A stretch of 64,000 nucleotides of DNA from Neopusillimonas maritima (GCF_003576595.1 NZ_NQOU01000001.1:808337-872336); one strand, 5' to 3'. Shown: positions 52,531 through 60,780, counted from the first letter of the stretch. The notes: a model not told the origin generated them from the letters alone. Translations and numbers: made by a program.

Positions 52531-53550
52531 ATGAATATCAAGAACTTGCTGGGTGCTGGCGTACTGGCACTCGCGGCTGTCGGAACGGCCGCTCAAGCGG
52601 AAACCAAACTACTGTTTAATATGTTCATGGCACCGCAAGACCCATTCAACACCCTGGTGTTGAAACCTTGGGCGGAGGACGTCATCAAGGCAACCGATGG
52701 GCGTGTCAAAATTGATTTCGCCCCGGCCAGTATGGCCTCACCCCAGGCGCAGATGGATGCGGTTGAAAAAGGGGTTTTTGACGGCGCCTACATGTACCAC
52801 GGCTTTCTGCAAGGCAGGGTAAAGCTTTCCCAAATCGCGCATCTACCATTCATTAACGTCAACGCAAAGGGCAGTTCCATTGCCCTATGGCGCACCTACG
52901 AGAAATACTTCGCCGACGCCAACGAATATAAAGACGTTCAGTTGCTGTCGCTTTTCACCTTTCCGGGTGGGCCCATTTACGGCATGAGTGACCCCGTCAA
53001 ATCCACCGCCGACCTTGACGGCATCAAAATTTATTCTGTTGCCGGTAATGTGGCCGACATGCTAACCGCAACCGGCGCAGGTGTCGTGGTTGCGCCGGCC
53101 GCCCGCAGTTACGAAATTATCTCGGGTGGCACGGTCGATGCGTTTGCAGGCTACCCGCTCTATAGCGCTACCGCGTTTCACACCGCCCAGTACGCCAAAG
53201 CCGTTACCGACATACCGGGGCAAATGTCGGCGCCCAGCTTTGCGCTGTTCGTCAACAAAAAACGCTGGCAAGCCATTTCCGAGGCCGATCGAAAGATCGT
53301 CATGGATTTATCCGGCGAGGCTTTTGCCGCTCGCCTGGAAGCCATTGATCAGCTTGAAGCCAAATTACGCAAAGATGTTGCAGACCAAGGCATACCGTTC
53401 ATCGAGGCAGACGAAAGTTTGATGACTGCTTTTCGTACTTACGGCAAGAAGTTGCGCGGTGACTGGATAACGACAGCCGCTGAGTTGGACGTCGACGGTG
53501 AGGCTGCACTTAAGTTCTACGAGCAGGAAGCCAAAGCGAACGCGCAGTAA
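52531..53550 (+). CDS. TRAP transporter substrate-binding protein (DctP type)
   Basis: A 339-residue periplasmic binding protein. A signal peptide with the pattern MNIKNLLGAGVLALAAVGTAAQA is cleaved before ETK. The mature protein has the DctP features: PWAEDVIKATDGRVKIDFAP, AQMDAVEKGVFDGAYMYHG, LDGIKIYSVAGNVADMLTATGAG and ALFVNKKRWQAIS. The open frame starts further upstream (52408), inside the end of the cupin, but the Shine-Dalgarno AAAGGAGACAAATC supports 52531. Binding residues such as the arginine of carboxylate-binding TRAP proteins are not certain, so the ligand is unknown. Confidence 0.93.
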   Translation: MNIKNLLGAGVLALAAVGTAAQAETKLLFNMFMAPQDPFNTLVLKPWAEDVIKATDGRVKIDFAPASMASPQAQMDAVEKGVFDGAYMYHGFLQGRVKLSQIAHLPFINVNAKGSSIALWRTYEKYFADANEYKDVQLLSLFTFPGGPIYGMSDPVKSTADLDGIKIYSVAGNVADMLTATGAGVVVAPAARSYEIISGGTVDAFAGYPLYSATAFHTAQYAKAVTDIPGQMSAPSFALFVNKKRWQAISEADRKIVMDLSGEAFAARLEAIDQLEAKLRKDVADQGIPFIEADESLMTAFRTYGKKLRGDWITTAAELDVDGEAALKFYEQEAKANAQ

Positions 53551-53567
53551 ACCAACCGGACACGACC

Positions 53568-54071
53568 ATGACTACAAGAGCATTTGGTTTCAGCTATTTT
53601 GCTCGCGTATTGGGTTACGTCAGTGCATTGCCTTTGGCATTAATTGTTGTGCTGACGTTCTCCGACGTATTTGCCCGTTACGTTTTCGCTCATCCTATTC
53701 CGGGTGCTTCGGAAATTATCCAGTTCGCGATGGCAATGGCCATTTTTACAGCCCTGCCGCTGGTTACCCAGGCCGGCGGCCACATAACCGTTGATCTTTT
53801 TACCAGTGGTGTCAGCAACCGCAGGAAAGCCTGTTTGCAAGTGCCGGCTGAACTGCTTAGTGGCGTTGCACTGGCCGTTATAGCCTGGCGATTGTGGGTA
53901 CAGGCCGGTGAATACGCAGGAAACAACACCGCAACAATCGTACTCGACTTAAACATGGCGCCTCTGGCCTATGCAATGTCGATTTTCTCGGCGGTGTCCG
54001 TTGTCGTTGCCGGCGTGCGCACCATTGAAGCCATGCGGGCCGTCGCAACGCCAACGGAGGTCCCCCAATGA
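53568..54071 (+). CDS. TRAP transporter small permease (DctQ type)
   Basis: A 167-residue four-helix membrane protein, the small subunit of a TRAP transporter. It begins MTTRAFGFSYFARVLGYVSA, has FARYVFAHPIPGASEIIQFAMAMAIFTALPLVTQAGGHITVDLF as the conserved core, and ends just inside the large permease start with a four-base overlap (ATGA). It follows the binding protein by 17 bases. Confidence 0.92.
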   Translation: MTTRAFGFSYFARVLGYVSALPLALIVVLTFSDVFARYVFAHPIPGASEIIQFAMAMAIFTALPLVTQAGGHITVDLFTSGVSNRRKACLQVPAELLSGVALAVIAWRLWVQAGEYAGNNTATIVLDLNMAPLAYAMSIFSAVSVVVAGVRTIEAMRAVATPTEVPQ

Positions 54072-55360
54072 TTGCATCTCTGATTGGCTTCGGCATCCTG
54101 TTTTTGTTGGCCTTCGCGGGGGTACCGCTTGCTTTCGCAATGTTAATCGTTGGCACGATTGGCTTTGCGCTGCTGCGCGGCAGCTTCGAGTCGGCTTATT
54201 CCATGCTGGCACAACAGGTTGTCGATGCATCTGCCAACGACGGCATGGCGGTTCTGCCCATGTTTATTTTAATGGGCTTATTCGTGCACAAGTCAGACCT
54301 GTCGGAAGATTTGTACAAAGCGGCCAATGCCTGGCTAGGTCATCTTCGTGGCGGTTTGGCGCATGCAACGGTTGCAGCGTGCGCGATATTTGCTGCGATC
54401 TCGGGCAGCTCTATTGCCACGGCCGCCACCATGAGCAAAGTTGCTATTCCTCCCATGCGCCGCCTGGGCTACCACGATGCGCTGTCGTGCGGCTCCGTCG
54501 CTTCGGCGGGCGTGCTTGGCGTTTTAATACCGCCCTCTGTGCCGTTGGTGGTTTACGGACTGTTAACCAACACCGACATTCGACAATTGTTTATTGCCGC
54601 CATTGTGCCAGGCCTGATGCTGGCTCTGCTGTTCGTTATTGCGGTTGTAGGCGTTGTTACGCTGCGTCCTGAATGGGGCCCCACCGGAGAGCGCAAAAGC
54701 TGGCAAGAACGGTTCGCGTCGTTGAAAAGTGTGTGGATGGTTCTTGTGTTGTTCGTCGCTATTATTGGTGGTTTGTACGCCGGAATTTTCACGGCAACCG
54801 AATCTGCCGGTATCGGGGCAAGCGGCGCCTTATTAATCGGCGTGCTCAGACGCAAAATGACCTGGCCGACCCTGTTCGAATGCCTGAAAGACACGGCCCG
54901 TACCACCGCAATGATCTTCACCATTGTGTTCGGTGCATTCGTGTTCGCAAATTTCATCACGTTATCCGGCCTTACTGCAGCATTGATCGACATGCTTCAG
55001 CAACAGAATATGGGTACGCTTGGATTGCTGTTGATGATGATGGTGATCTACCTGATATTGGGTGCGCTAATGGAAAGTCTGAGCTTGTTGATTCTGACTG
55101 CACCCATTTTTCATGCCATTGCAACGTCTGTCGGCATCCACCCGATTTGGTTTGGTATTTTTGTGGTGATGATGATTGAAATCGGCCTGTTAACACCCCC
55201 GGTCGGCATGAATGTTTTCACGGTGAAAACGATGAACCCGGATGTTCCGATTCGCACGATTTTCAAAGGCAGCATGCCTTTCGTAGCGGCAAATATGGTG
55301 GGGGTTGGCGTATTTATTGCATTCCCGATTATCGGCGTGTTTCTACTGCGCTGGTTTTAG
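54068..55360 (+). CDS. TRAP transporter large permease (DctM type)
   Basis: A 430-residue permease with about twelve hydrophobic segments. Typical motifs are LAGVPLAFAMLIVGTIGF, NDGMAVLPMFILMGLFVHKS, AAISGSSIATAATMSKVAIPPMRRLGYHDALSCGSVASAGVLGVLIPPSVPLVVYG and GLLTPPVGMNVF. Together with the preceding two genes it forms a complete sodium-coupled TRAP system. Its stop is at 55358-55360; directly beyond, the DNA changes to the scarred cytochrome/helicase islet, so the original 3' flank of this operon may have been lost. The antisense cytochrome remnant runs 32 bases into it. Confidence 0.93.
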   Translation: MIASLIGFGILFLLAFAGVPLAFAMLIVGTIGFALLRGSFESAYSMLAQQVVDASANDGMAVLPMFILMGLFVHKSDLSEDLYKAANAWLGHLRGGLAHATVAACAIFAAISGSSIATAATMSKVAIPPMRRLGYHDALSCGSVASAGVLGVLIPPSVPLVVYGLLTNTDIRQLFIAAIVPGLMLALLFVIAVVGVVTLRPEWGPTGERKSWQERFASLKSVWMVLVLFVAIIGGLYAGIFTATESAGIGASGALLIGVLRRKMTWPTLFECLKDTARTTAMIFTIVFGAFVFANFITLSGLTAALIDMLQQQNMGTLGLLLMMMVIYLILGALMESLSLLILTAPIFHAIATSVGIHPIWFGIFVVMMIEIGLLTPPVGMNVFTVKTMNPDVPIRTIFKGSMPFVAANMVGVGVFIAFPIIGVFLLRWF

Positions 55361-55361
55361 G

Positions 55362-55793
55362 GTAGGTTTCACCATTTAAAAAATCAGGCATCGCGTACAT
55401 ACGTTGCCCATTCGCAAACACCTGAGTGGGGATACCCTCGCCTTTTGCACCGTGGCAACCAGCACATGCAGAGGCATAAGTGAAGCGCCCGACAGTGCGA
55501 TCAGACTGGTCCGCGTCGGGTGATGTACCGTTACTTGGCGCGGAGGCACCCGGTAACGGCTGCGGTGCCGGCGCCGCCGGGGCAATCTTGCCATTAGGCC
55601 CGGTTAACAAGTACGTAGCAATAGCTTCAATGTCGGTCGACTGCATGGCGCTGGTAGAAAAATGCACCACGGTATACATATCGGCATAGGCCGTACCCTG
55701 AGGCGCCATGCCGGTACTTAAATACTGGCTTAATGTCGCCACGTTAAAACCGCGTTCACTTAATGCTTGCGCAGTAATATCGGGGCGCTTCAA
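55362..55793 (-). pseudogene. Cytochrome c remnant (PQQ- or gluconate-dehydrogenase type)
   Basis: A reading frame on the minus strand contains the middle of a multihaem cytochrome c: RPDITAQALSERGFNVATLSQYLSTGMAPQGTAYADMYT, HFSTSAMQSTDIEAIATYLL and a haem site ACAGCHGAKGEGIP, followed too soon by TQVFANGQRMYAMPDF. Relatives are ~450-residue periplasmic cytochromes that take electrons from PQQ dehydrogenases. The 5' part (first two haem domains) is missing and is replaced at about 55790 by helicase sequence; the 3' part ends in the TRAP gene. Only one CxxCH remains. The space between it and the MPxF methionine motif is about 20 residues rather than 60-80, so an internal deletion is likely. 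Confidence 0.75.
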
Positions 55794-56705
55794 TACCGAC
55801 CATTCACTAAGCAATGGATGTATTACAACCGTCACTTGAATGAGCGGGTGTACCAGATGCCGCGCATCTTCCCGGAAGCGCGGGCGGAGAATTTGGTGAT
55901 TCAGGCTACAGGGGTCGGCGCAAAGTCCTTCTCGGTCCTCATATCTGATAAGTTGCCCTGTTTGGACAACATTGAAAAGGGCCAGTGTTTCCCGCTGTAC
56001 CTCTATGACGAAGCCGCCCAGCAATCCGAAGCAGCTGACCTATTTACTAAACAGGGTGCCGCCTCCACCAAAGGGCTGCGCCGCCGTGATGCCATCACCG
56101 GCAAAGGTTTAGCACACTTCCAGGAAGCCCATCCCAACGAGCAAATCAGCAAGGAAGATCTCTTCTACTACGTCTACGGGCTACTGCACTCGGAAGACTA
56201 CCGCGAGAAATACTCCGACAACCTTTCCAAAGAACTGCCGCGCATTCCCCGCGTCAAAACCGCGACTGACTTCTGGGCGTTCAGCAAAGCTGGCCGTGCG
56301 CTGGCTGACCTTCATCTGAACTACGAAACCGTGGACATGTACCCGGCCACCATTGTCGGCAATCCTTCAACCGACGATGACTACCGCGTCGAAAAGAAGA
56401 AGTACGGGGCGGAGAAAGACCGGACCACACTGCACTACAACAGCAAGATCACCATCAAGGGCATCCCGCTGGAAGCCTATGAATACGTCGTGAATGGTAA
56501 GCCGGCACTGGATTGGGTGGTGGAACGTCAGGCAGTCACAACCCACAAGGCTAGTGGCATCATCAACGATGCCAACGACTGGGCTATCGAAACGATGCAC
56601 AACCCTAAGTATCCTCTCGAACTCTTCCTGCGCGAGATTACGGTCAGCCTCGAAACAATGAAAATCGTGCGATCACTGCCGAGCCTCGTGCTGCTGGACT
56701 CATAA
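55791..56705 (+). pseudogene. C-terminal fragment of a large helicase / type ISP-like restriction enzyme
   Basis: About 305 codons that match the C-terminal end of very large (~1500-1650 residue) helicase/methyltransferase proteins of the type ISP or COG4889 group: YRPFTKQWMYYNRHLNERVYQMPRIF, TGVGAKSFSVLISDKLPCL, KGQCFPLYLYDE, DLFYYVYGLLHSEDYREKYSDNL, KIPLEAYEYVVNGKPALDWVVERQ-like and the final FLREITVSLETMKIV. The helicase, nuclease and methylase domains, which make up the first four fifths of such proteins, are absent, and no start codon or ribosome site lies before the conserved segment. It directly abuts the truncated cytochrome. The C-terminus seems natural, so the break is at the left. 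Confidence 0.8.
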
Positions 56706-56890
56706 GGATGTCGCCAGGACGAATATCCGTAGCGGGGTTGAAACGGCGCTGGCGGCGACGTTAACAAAATGGAAATGCTCTCACGCCGTGCGTATGGGTA
56801 TTGACTGCCAGTGGCCACCATCTTGGCGATGTAAGGTTTGCTAGTCACATCCTCCCACTTTTGATTGACAAGGATATTTGACCTCGCTTC

Positions 56891-56918
56891 GTTAACGACA
56901 AGTTAGATTGTCGTTAAC
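56891..56918. repeat. Perfect 11-bp inverted repeat upstream of fic
   Basis: GTTAACGACAA (56891-56901) and TTGTCGTTAAC (56908-56918), spacer GTTAGA. It lies about 150 bases upstream of the Fic gene and could be an operator for a helix-turn-helix protein, perhaps the Fic protein's own winged-helix tail. Confidence 0.6.
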
Positions 56919-57009
56919 CTTTAGGACAATTTGAGAAACAACGGGCTTTGAAGTGCATGGATGATACATAAACGCTGTTGTTCATCAAATTACTAAATTT
57001 ATTGCTGAC

Positions 57010-57035
57010 AATTAATTTTGATATTAAAATTAATT
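57010..57035. repeat. Perfect 10-bp AT-rich inverted repeat before fic
   Basis: AATTAATTTT (57010-57019) and AAAATTAATT (57026-57035) with spacer GATATT. It lies 33 bases upstream of the Fic start codon, within the probable promoter. Confidence 0.55.
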
Positions 57036-57067
57036 AAATTATTCACAACAAAACTAGCGCAAACGCC

Positions 57068-58204
57068 ATGCAAGCTCAAGCCTCGGGACTCAACCTCGAC
57101 AACGCTGTGAACTATCACTACGGCGAGTTCCCTCCAAATTCTATCAACTATGCATCTTTAGTTGCTCAACTGGTCAGTGCCACCGATGCCCTAGCCAGGT
57201 ACGACCAAATGCTAAAGAACATGCACAACAGTGAGATTCTACTGGCTCCGCTGCGGAACCAAGAGGCAGTCATTTCATCCCGAATGGAAGGCACAGTAAG
57301 CACAATGGATGAGATTTTAAAGTACGAGGCTGATTTCGAAGCTGAGGGAGTTGGGGCGCCTAACGCTAGGTCAGAGGTCGTCGAAACATTCTTATATCAG
57401 CGTGCGCTGAAAGGGGCCCAGCAAGCAATTGAATCTGGGCAACCCTTAAGTCAACAATTAATCAGAATGGCCCATCAAACATTGTTGTCTTGGGGCCGGG
57501 GAGCAACCAAATCGCCAGGTCAATTCAAGACAGAACAGAACTACCTTGCCGACCGTCAGAAAAAGAACATTCTGTTCGTTCCAATCAGCCCGGAACGGCT
57601 ACAAGACGGCATGGATTTATTGTTCGATTATATTGAGAACAGTAAGGATGTGCCCCTGATAAAAGCAGCTTTATCGCATGTCGAGTTTGAAGCCCTCCAC
57701 CCTTTCAAGGATGGAAACGGCCGTATAGGACGCATGATTATCACCCTACTTCTGTGGCGCTCGGAAGTTATATCCGCGCCACATTTCTACATTAGTGGTT
57801 TCCTGGAAGAGCATAAAGACGAGTATATAGACAGGCTACGGGATGTATCGAAGAGCGGAGAGTGGACCGGGTGGTGCGCATTCTTTCTTGAAGCGGTTGA
57901 GAAGCAAGCCTACAGAAACCTGGAGATCTCCGAGAACATACGCACTCTCTACGAAACTATGAAACAGGAGTTCAGTGAGGTACTTGCATCGAAGTGGAGC
58001 GTCAATGCCCTAGACTTCGTTTTCACAAACCCAGTATTTCGAAACAGCCGATTCACCCGAACAAGCGGTATACCTTCGGCCACTGCCGCGCGGTTTACTC
58101 GGGTACTAGTGGAGAAAAATCTTCTTAGCGTCATTGAGGAACCAGCTGGGCGCCGCCCGGCCCTGTATGCATTCGAGCCATTACTCAAACTGGTACGCGT
58201 GTAG
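57068..58204 (+). CDS. Fic-family AMPylase, class II (SoFic-like)
   Basis: A 378-residue Fic protein that attaches AMP or another nucleotide moiety to target hydroxyl groups. The N-terminal helical domain carries the class II inhibitory motif (S/T)xxxE(G/N) at residues 70-75 (SSRMEG), the catalytic Fic motif is HPFKDGNGRIGR at 211-222, with intact histidine and the phosphate-binding loop, and the flap region precedes it. The C-terminal ~80 residues look like a winged helix (SATAARFTRVLVEKNLLSVIEE), as in Shewanella SoFic. Together these suggest a self-inhibited enzyme. No antitoxin-like partner is adjacent. The start has no good ribosome site and codon use is plainer than in neighbours, consistent with transfer. 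Confidence 0.92.
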   Translation: MQAQASGLNLDNAVNYHYGEFPPNSINYASLVAQLVSATDALARYDQMLKNMHNSEILLAPLRNQEAVISSRMEGTVSTMDEILKYEADFEAEGVGAPNARSEVVETFLYQRALKGAQQAIESGQPLSQQLIRMAHQTLLSWGRGATKSPGQFKTEQNYLADRQKKNILFVPISPERLQDGMDLLFDYIENSKDVPLIKAALSHVEFEALHPFKDGNGRIGRMIITLLLWRSEVISAPHFYISGFLEEHKDEYIDRLRDVSKSGEWTGWCAFFLEAVEKQAYRNLEISENIRTLYETMKQEFSEVLASKWSVNALDFVFTNPVFRNSRFTRTSGIPSATAARFTRVLVEKNLLSVIEEPAGRRPALYAFEPLLKLVRV

Positions 58205-58210
58205 GTACGA

Positions 58211-58245
58211 TAAAAAAGCCCTTGGTTCCTAAAAACCAAGGGCTT
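58211..58245 (-). terminator. Rho-independent terminator after tRNA-Ser
   Basis: AAGCCCTTGGTT (58216-58227) pairs with AACCAAGGGCTT (58234-58245) across a short loop; on the minus strand it is followed by a T tract. It ends the tRNA transcript and may also stop the convergent Fic transcript. Confidence 0.85.
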
Positions 58246-58251
58246 ATATCC

Positions 58252-58342
58252 TGGCGGACAGAGGGGGATTCGAACCCCCGATACGCTTTGAACGTATACA
58301 CGCTTTCCAGGCGTGCGCCTTCAACCACTCGGCCACCTGTCC
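58252..58342 (-). tRNA. tRNA-Ser (anticodon GGA)
   Basis: The minus strand folds into a 91-nt class II tRNA: acceptor GGACAGG pairing with TCTGTCC (last pair G-T), D-loop ..GAGTGGTTGAAGGC, anticodon stem-loop CGCCTGGAAAGCG with GGA reading serine UCC/UCU, a long variable arm, T-arm GGGGGTTCGAATCCCCC, and an encoded CCA end. Its 3' end faces the accessory islet, the side on which tRNA-linked elements integrate. Confidence 0.95.
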
Positions 58343-58405
58343 TTTTTCACTATCAACCACCAAAGTGAAGTCCGCCATTCTAACAGAAAAATGACTTCTG
58401 CTGCA

Positions 58406-59032
58406 TCAGCCGGCCTTCTGAACGCTTAACATCCGCTCAACATAACGGGCAATGGTATCCACTTCCAGGTTCACCGAATAGCCCGGTTTCAGGTGCTTTA
58501 ACGTGGTGACCTGCACCGTATGCGGAATTAAATTAATACTAATCCGGCATCCGCCTTGGGCGTCGTCTTGCACGCTGTTCACCGTTAAGCTCACGCCGTT
58601 AACGGTAATTGAACCTTTATAGGCCAAATACTTTGCCAGGTGCGGGGGCACGTCAATGCGCAAATCCCACGACTCGCCCACCGGGGAAAACTTTGCCACA
58701 GTACCCAGGCCGTCTACATGGCCGGACACCAGGTGGCCGTCCAACGAATCGCCCACGCGCAAAGCGTGTTCCAGGTTCACTTCACCCGGTTTGTCCAACC
58801 CGGCTGTTTTATTCAAACTTTCACGAGACACATCCACGTCGAAGCTACTGTCGGTTAAAGACACCACCGTCATGCACGCGCCTTGAATGGCAATGGAATC
58901 GCCCAGCTTGGTTTCTTTCAACGGTAAGTCACCGGCGGAAATAGTTAGCCGCACACCCGCATTTTCATTACCTTCCTGCAACGGGGTTACCTGGGTAATG
59001 GCCCCAACAGCGGCCACAATGCCTGTAAACAT
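58406..59032 (-). CDS. ribE: Riboflavin synthase alpha subunit
   Basis: RibE joins two molecules of 6,7-dimethyl-8-ribityllumazine to make riboflavin. The 208-residue protein has two lumazine-binding repeats, each with a conserved G-x-S/H-L-x-x-H-L motif: it begins MFTGIVAAVGAI, then HLVSGHVDGLG in the first and TVNGVSLTVNSV and NLIPHTVQVTTL in the second. The start is supported by AGGAG. It lies 52 bases after ribD on the same strand. No FMN riboswitch is seen before it or before ribD. Confidence 0.95.
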   Translation of the reverse strand: MFTGIVAAVGAITQVTPLQEGNENAGVRLTISAGDLPLKETKLGDSIAIQGACMTVVSLTDSSFDVDVSRESLNKTAGLDKPGEVNLEHALRVGDSLDGHLVSGHVDGLGTVAKFSPVGESWDLRIDVPPHLAKYLAYKGSITVNGVSLTVNSVQDDAQGGCRISINLIPHTVQVTTLKHLKPGYSVNLEVDTIARYVERMLSVQKAG

Positions 59033-59084
59033 AACTACTCCTGTTACCTGCTAACGAAACGGTGTCGTTAGCTTTACGGTTAAT

Positions 59085-60257
59085 CTAAGTTTGTGGAACT
59101 TGGGAAACGCTATGCACCAAGGCCTGCCAGTGCCCCTGGTGCCGCAAACGCAGGCGGATGTCGTCACCCAACGCCGCCTGCTCTACAAACCGGAAATCAT
59201 CTTGATCGGCTAACGATTGACGCATGGGAATGGTAAACATCCCGCGCCCAGCTCCCAGAATTTTTGGGGCCATATACACCAGCAACTCATCGGCCAGCCC
59301 GGCTTCCAGCAACGCACCATGCAAACTGGCACCGCCTTCCACATGCACTTCATTCACGTCGTTATGCCCCATCCATTGCAGCACCGCGGCCAAATCAACA
59401 CGGCCGTCACGCTCGGGCATCACAACTGTTTGCACTTGCCGCTCGGCTAAACGTTGCGCCTTGTCGGCATCGTGGTGACACGTAAAAATCCAGGTGGGTG
59501 AACCGTTTAGAATACGTGCCGTTTCAGGTATTTCGAAACGGGTGTCCACAACGGCACGGATGGGTTGACGTGGGGTTTCAACATCGCGCACCGTCATTTG
59601 CGGGTCGTCGGCCAGCACGGTGCGCAAGCCGGTTAACACCACGCTGCTTCGCGCACGCCAATGGTGGCCGTCGGCCCGTGCCTGCGGCCCGGTAATCCAT
59701 TGCGACAGCCCGTTGGCCAAAGCAATTTGCCCGTCTATCGAAACGGCCGACTTCAACCATACCCAAGGCCTGTTGCGCGTCATGCGCGACACAAACCCTG
59801 GGTTCACCTCAAGCGCCTGTTCTGCGCATATAGGCGCTTGCACCTGTATGCCCGCTTCACGCAAGCGACCAAAGCCCTGCCCTGCCACCAGCGGGTTGGG
59901 ATCCGGCATAGCCACGACCACGCGCGCCGGCTGAGCCTGAACGAGCGCATCCACACAAGGCGGGGTACGACCATAATGACTGCAGGGTTCCAGCGTAACG
60001 TAAATGGTGGTACCGGCCACGTTGTGCCCGCGTGTTTGAGCCTGACGCAACGCCATGACCTCGGCATGGGGCCCACCGGCCTGCTGCGTCACACCCGCAG
60101 CAAGCAGTTGGTTGTCTTTAACAATTAAACACGCCACACGGGGGTTGGGGGCGGTTAAGTACAACACCTCACGACTTAGCTCAATAGCCAGCAGCATCCA
60201 ATAGGCGTCGTCGGCGCCGGGGGGGGCCTGATGTTCGGTAAGGGAAGGCTCAACCAT
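59085..60257 (-). CDS. ribD: Bifunctional riboflavin-biosynthesis deaminase/reductase
   Basis: RibD deaminates 2,5-diamino-6-ribosylamino-4-pyrimidinone phosphate and then reduces the ribosyl chain. The N-terminal deaminase domain has the zinc site GPHAEVMAL (His-Ala-Glu) and LEPCSHYGRTPPCVDAL (two cysteines); the C-terminal reductase domain includes SAVSIDGQIAL, VVDTRFEIP and VEGGASLHGALLEAG. Length is 390 residues, slightly long because of an N-terminal lead. It lies 20 bases downstream of nrdR. Confidence 0.94.
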   Translation of the reverse strand: MVEPSLTEHQAPPGADDAYWMLLAIELSREVLYLTAPNPRVACLIVKDNQLLAAGVTQQAGGPHAEVMALRQAQTRGHNVAGTTIYVTLEPCSHYGRTPPCVDALVQAQPARVVVAMPDPNPLVAGQGFGRLREAGIQVQAPICAEQALEVNPGFVSRMTRNRPWVWLKSAVSIDGQIALANGLSQWITGPQARADGHHWRARSSVVLTGLRTVLADDPQMTVRDVETPRQPIRAVVDTRFEIPETARILNGSPTWIFTCHHDADKAQRLAERQVQTVVMPERDGRVDLAAVLQWMGHNDVNEVHVEGGASLHGALLEAGLADELLVYMAPKILGAGRGMFTIPMRQSLADQDDFRFVEQAALGDDIRLRLRHQGHWQALVHSVSQVPQT

Positions 60258-60277
60258 AGTGCAAGACGGTACCGGAA

Positions 60278-60727
60278 TTAGCCTTTGATTTCATCAATGG
60301 CTTTTACGAATTCGTTAATGTCTTCAAAGCTCTTGTACACCGACGCAAAACGCACGTAAGCAACCTGGTCCAATTTAATTAGTTCATTCATGACCAGTTC
60401 ACCCAGGAAACCCGAGGGTACTTCACGCTTGCCGCTGGTGAGCAAAGATTCTTCAATACGGGCTACCGCTGCATCAACCTCTTCGGTGCTAACCGGCCGT
60501 TTGCGTAAAGCCAGCTTCAAGCTGGCCCGCAACTTTTCAATATCGAATTCCGACCTTGTACCGTTGCGTTTCACCACGGCCGGCATGGTGAGCTCCACCC
60601 GCTCATAAGTGGTAAAACGACGGTCACAGGCCGAACAACGGCGACGCCGACGGATGGTGTCGCCTTCTTCCGAAACACGGGAGTCAATAACCTGTGTGTC
60701 GGCGCTGTGACAGAACGGGCATTTCAT
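60278..60727 (-). CDS. nrdR: Transcriptional repressor NrdR
   Basis: NrdR represses ribonucleotide reductase genes in response to ATP/dATP. The 149-residue protein has a zinc ribbon [37 protein letters not shown] (cysteines 3, 6, 31 and 34) and an ATP-cone domain [28 protein letters not shown]. The usual betaproteobacterial order glyA-nrdR-ribD-ribE is kept here. Confidence 0.96.
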   Translation of the reverse strand: MKCPFCHSADTQVIDSRVSEEGDTIRRRRRCSACDRRFTTYERVELTMPAVVKRNGTRSEFDIEKLRASLKLALRKRPVSTEEVDAAVARIEESLLTSGKREVPSGFLGELVMNELIKLDQVAYVRFASVYKSFEDINEFVKAIDEIKG

Positions 60728-60780
60728 GGTGTGTAACGGCTTGCCCTACCCGCAACAAGCCGACCTTTCCTTGATAAGGT

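Larger units (their letters stand above)
56706..57067. other. AT-rich intergenic segment with inverted repeats
   Basis: A 362-base segment between the helicase fragment and the Fic gene with no supported gene. The left 140 bases on the minus strand (56848 to about 56715) translate to a stretch starting SKPYIAKMVATGSQYPYARRES that resembles the second half of a type I restriction specificity repeat, but it lacks a start and runs into antisense helicase sequence, so it may be a tiny remnant. The rest is markedly AT-rich and holds two perfect inverted repeats. Confidence 0.45.

Noticed and set aside
55329-56024. A 231-residue frame on the minus strand
   Set aside because: Only the part from about 55362 to 55793 is a real gene remnant (cytochrome c). 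The upstream part is antisense to the helicase fragment and has no meaning of its own.
56891-57035. CRISPR-like or IS end repeats
   Set aside because: There are only two different inverted repeats, no regular direct repeats or spacers, and no transposase frame next to them.
58252-58342. tRNA 3' end as a duplicated attachment site within the islet
   Set aside because: I looked for a second copy of the last 15-20 bases of the tRNA between 55.3 and 58.2 kb and found none, so no att pair is claimed.
59033-60300. FMN riboswitch near the rib genes
   Set aside because: The genes are packed behind nrdR with 20-52 base gaps, too short for the ~140-nt element, and no RFN-type motif is seen.
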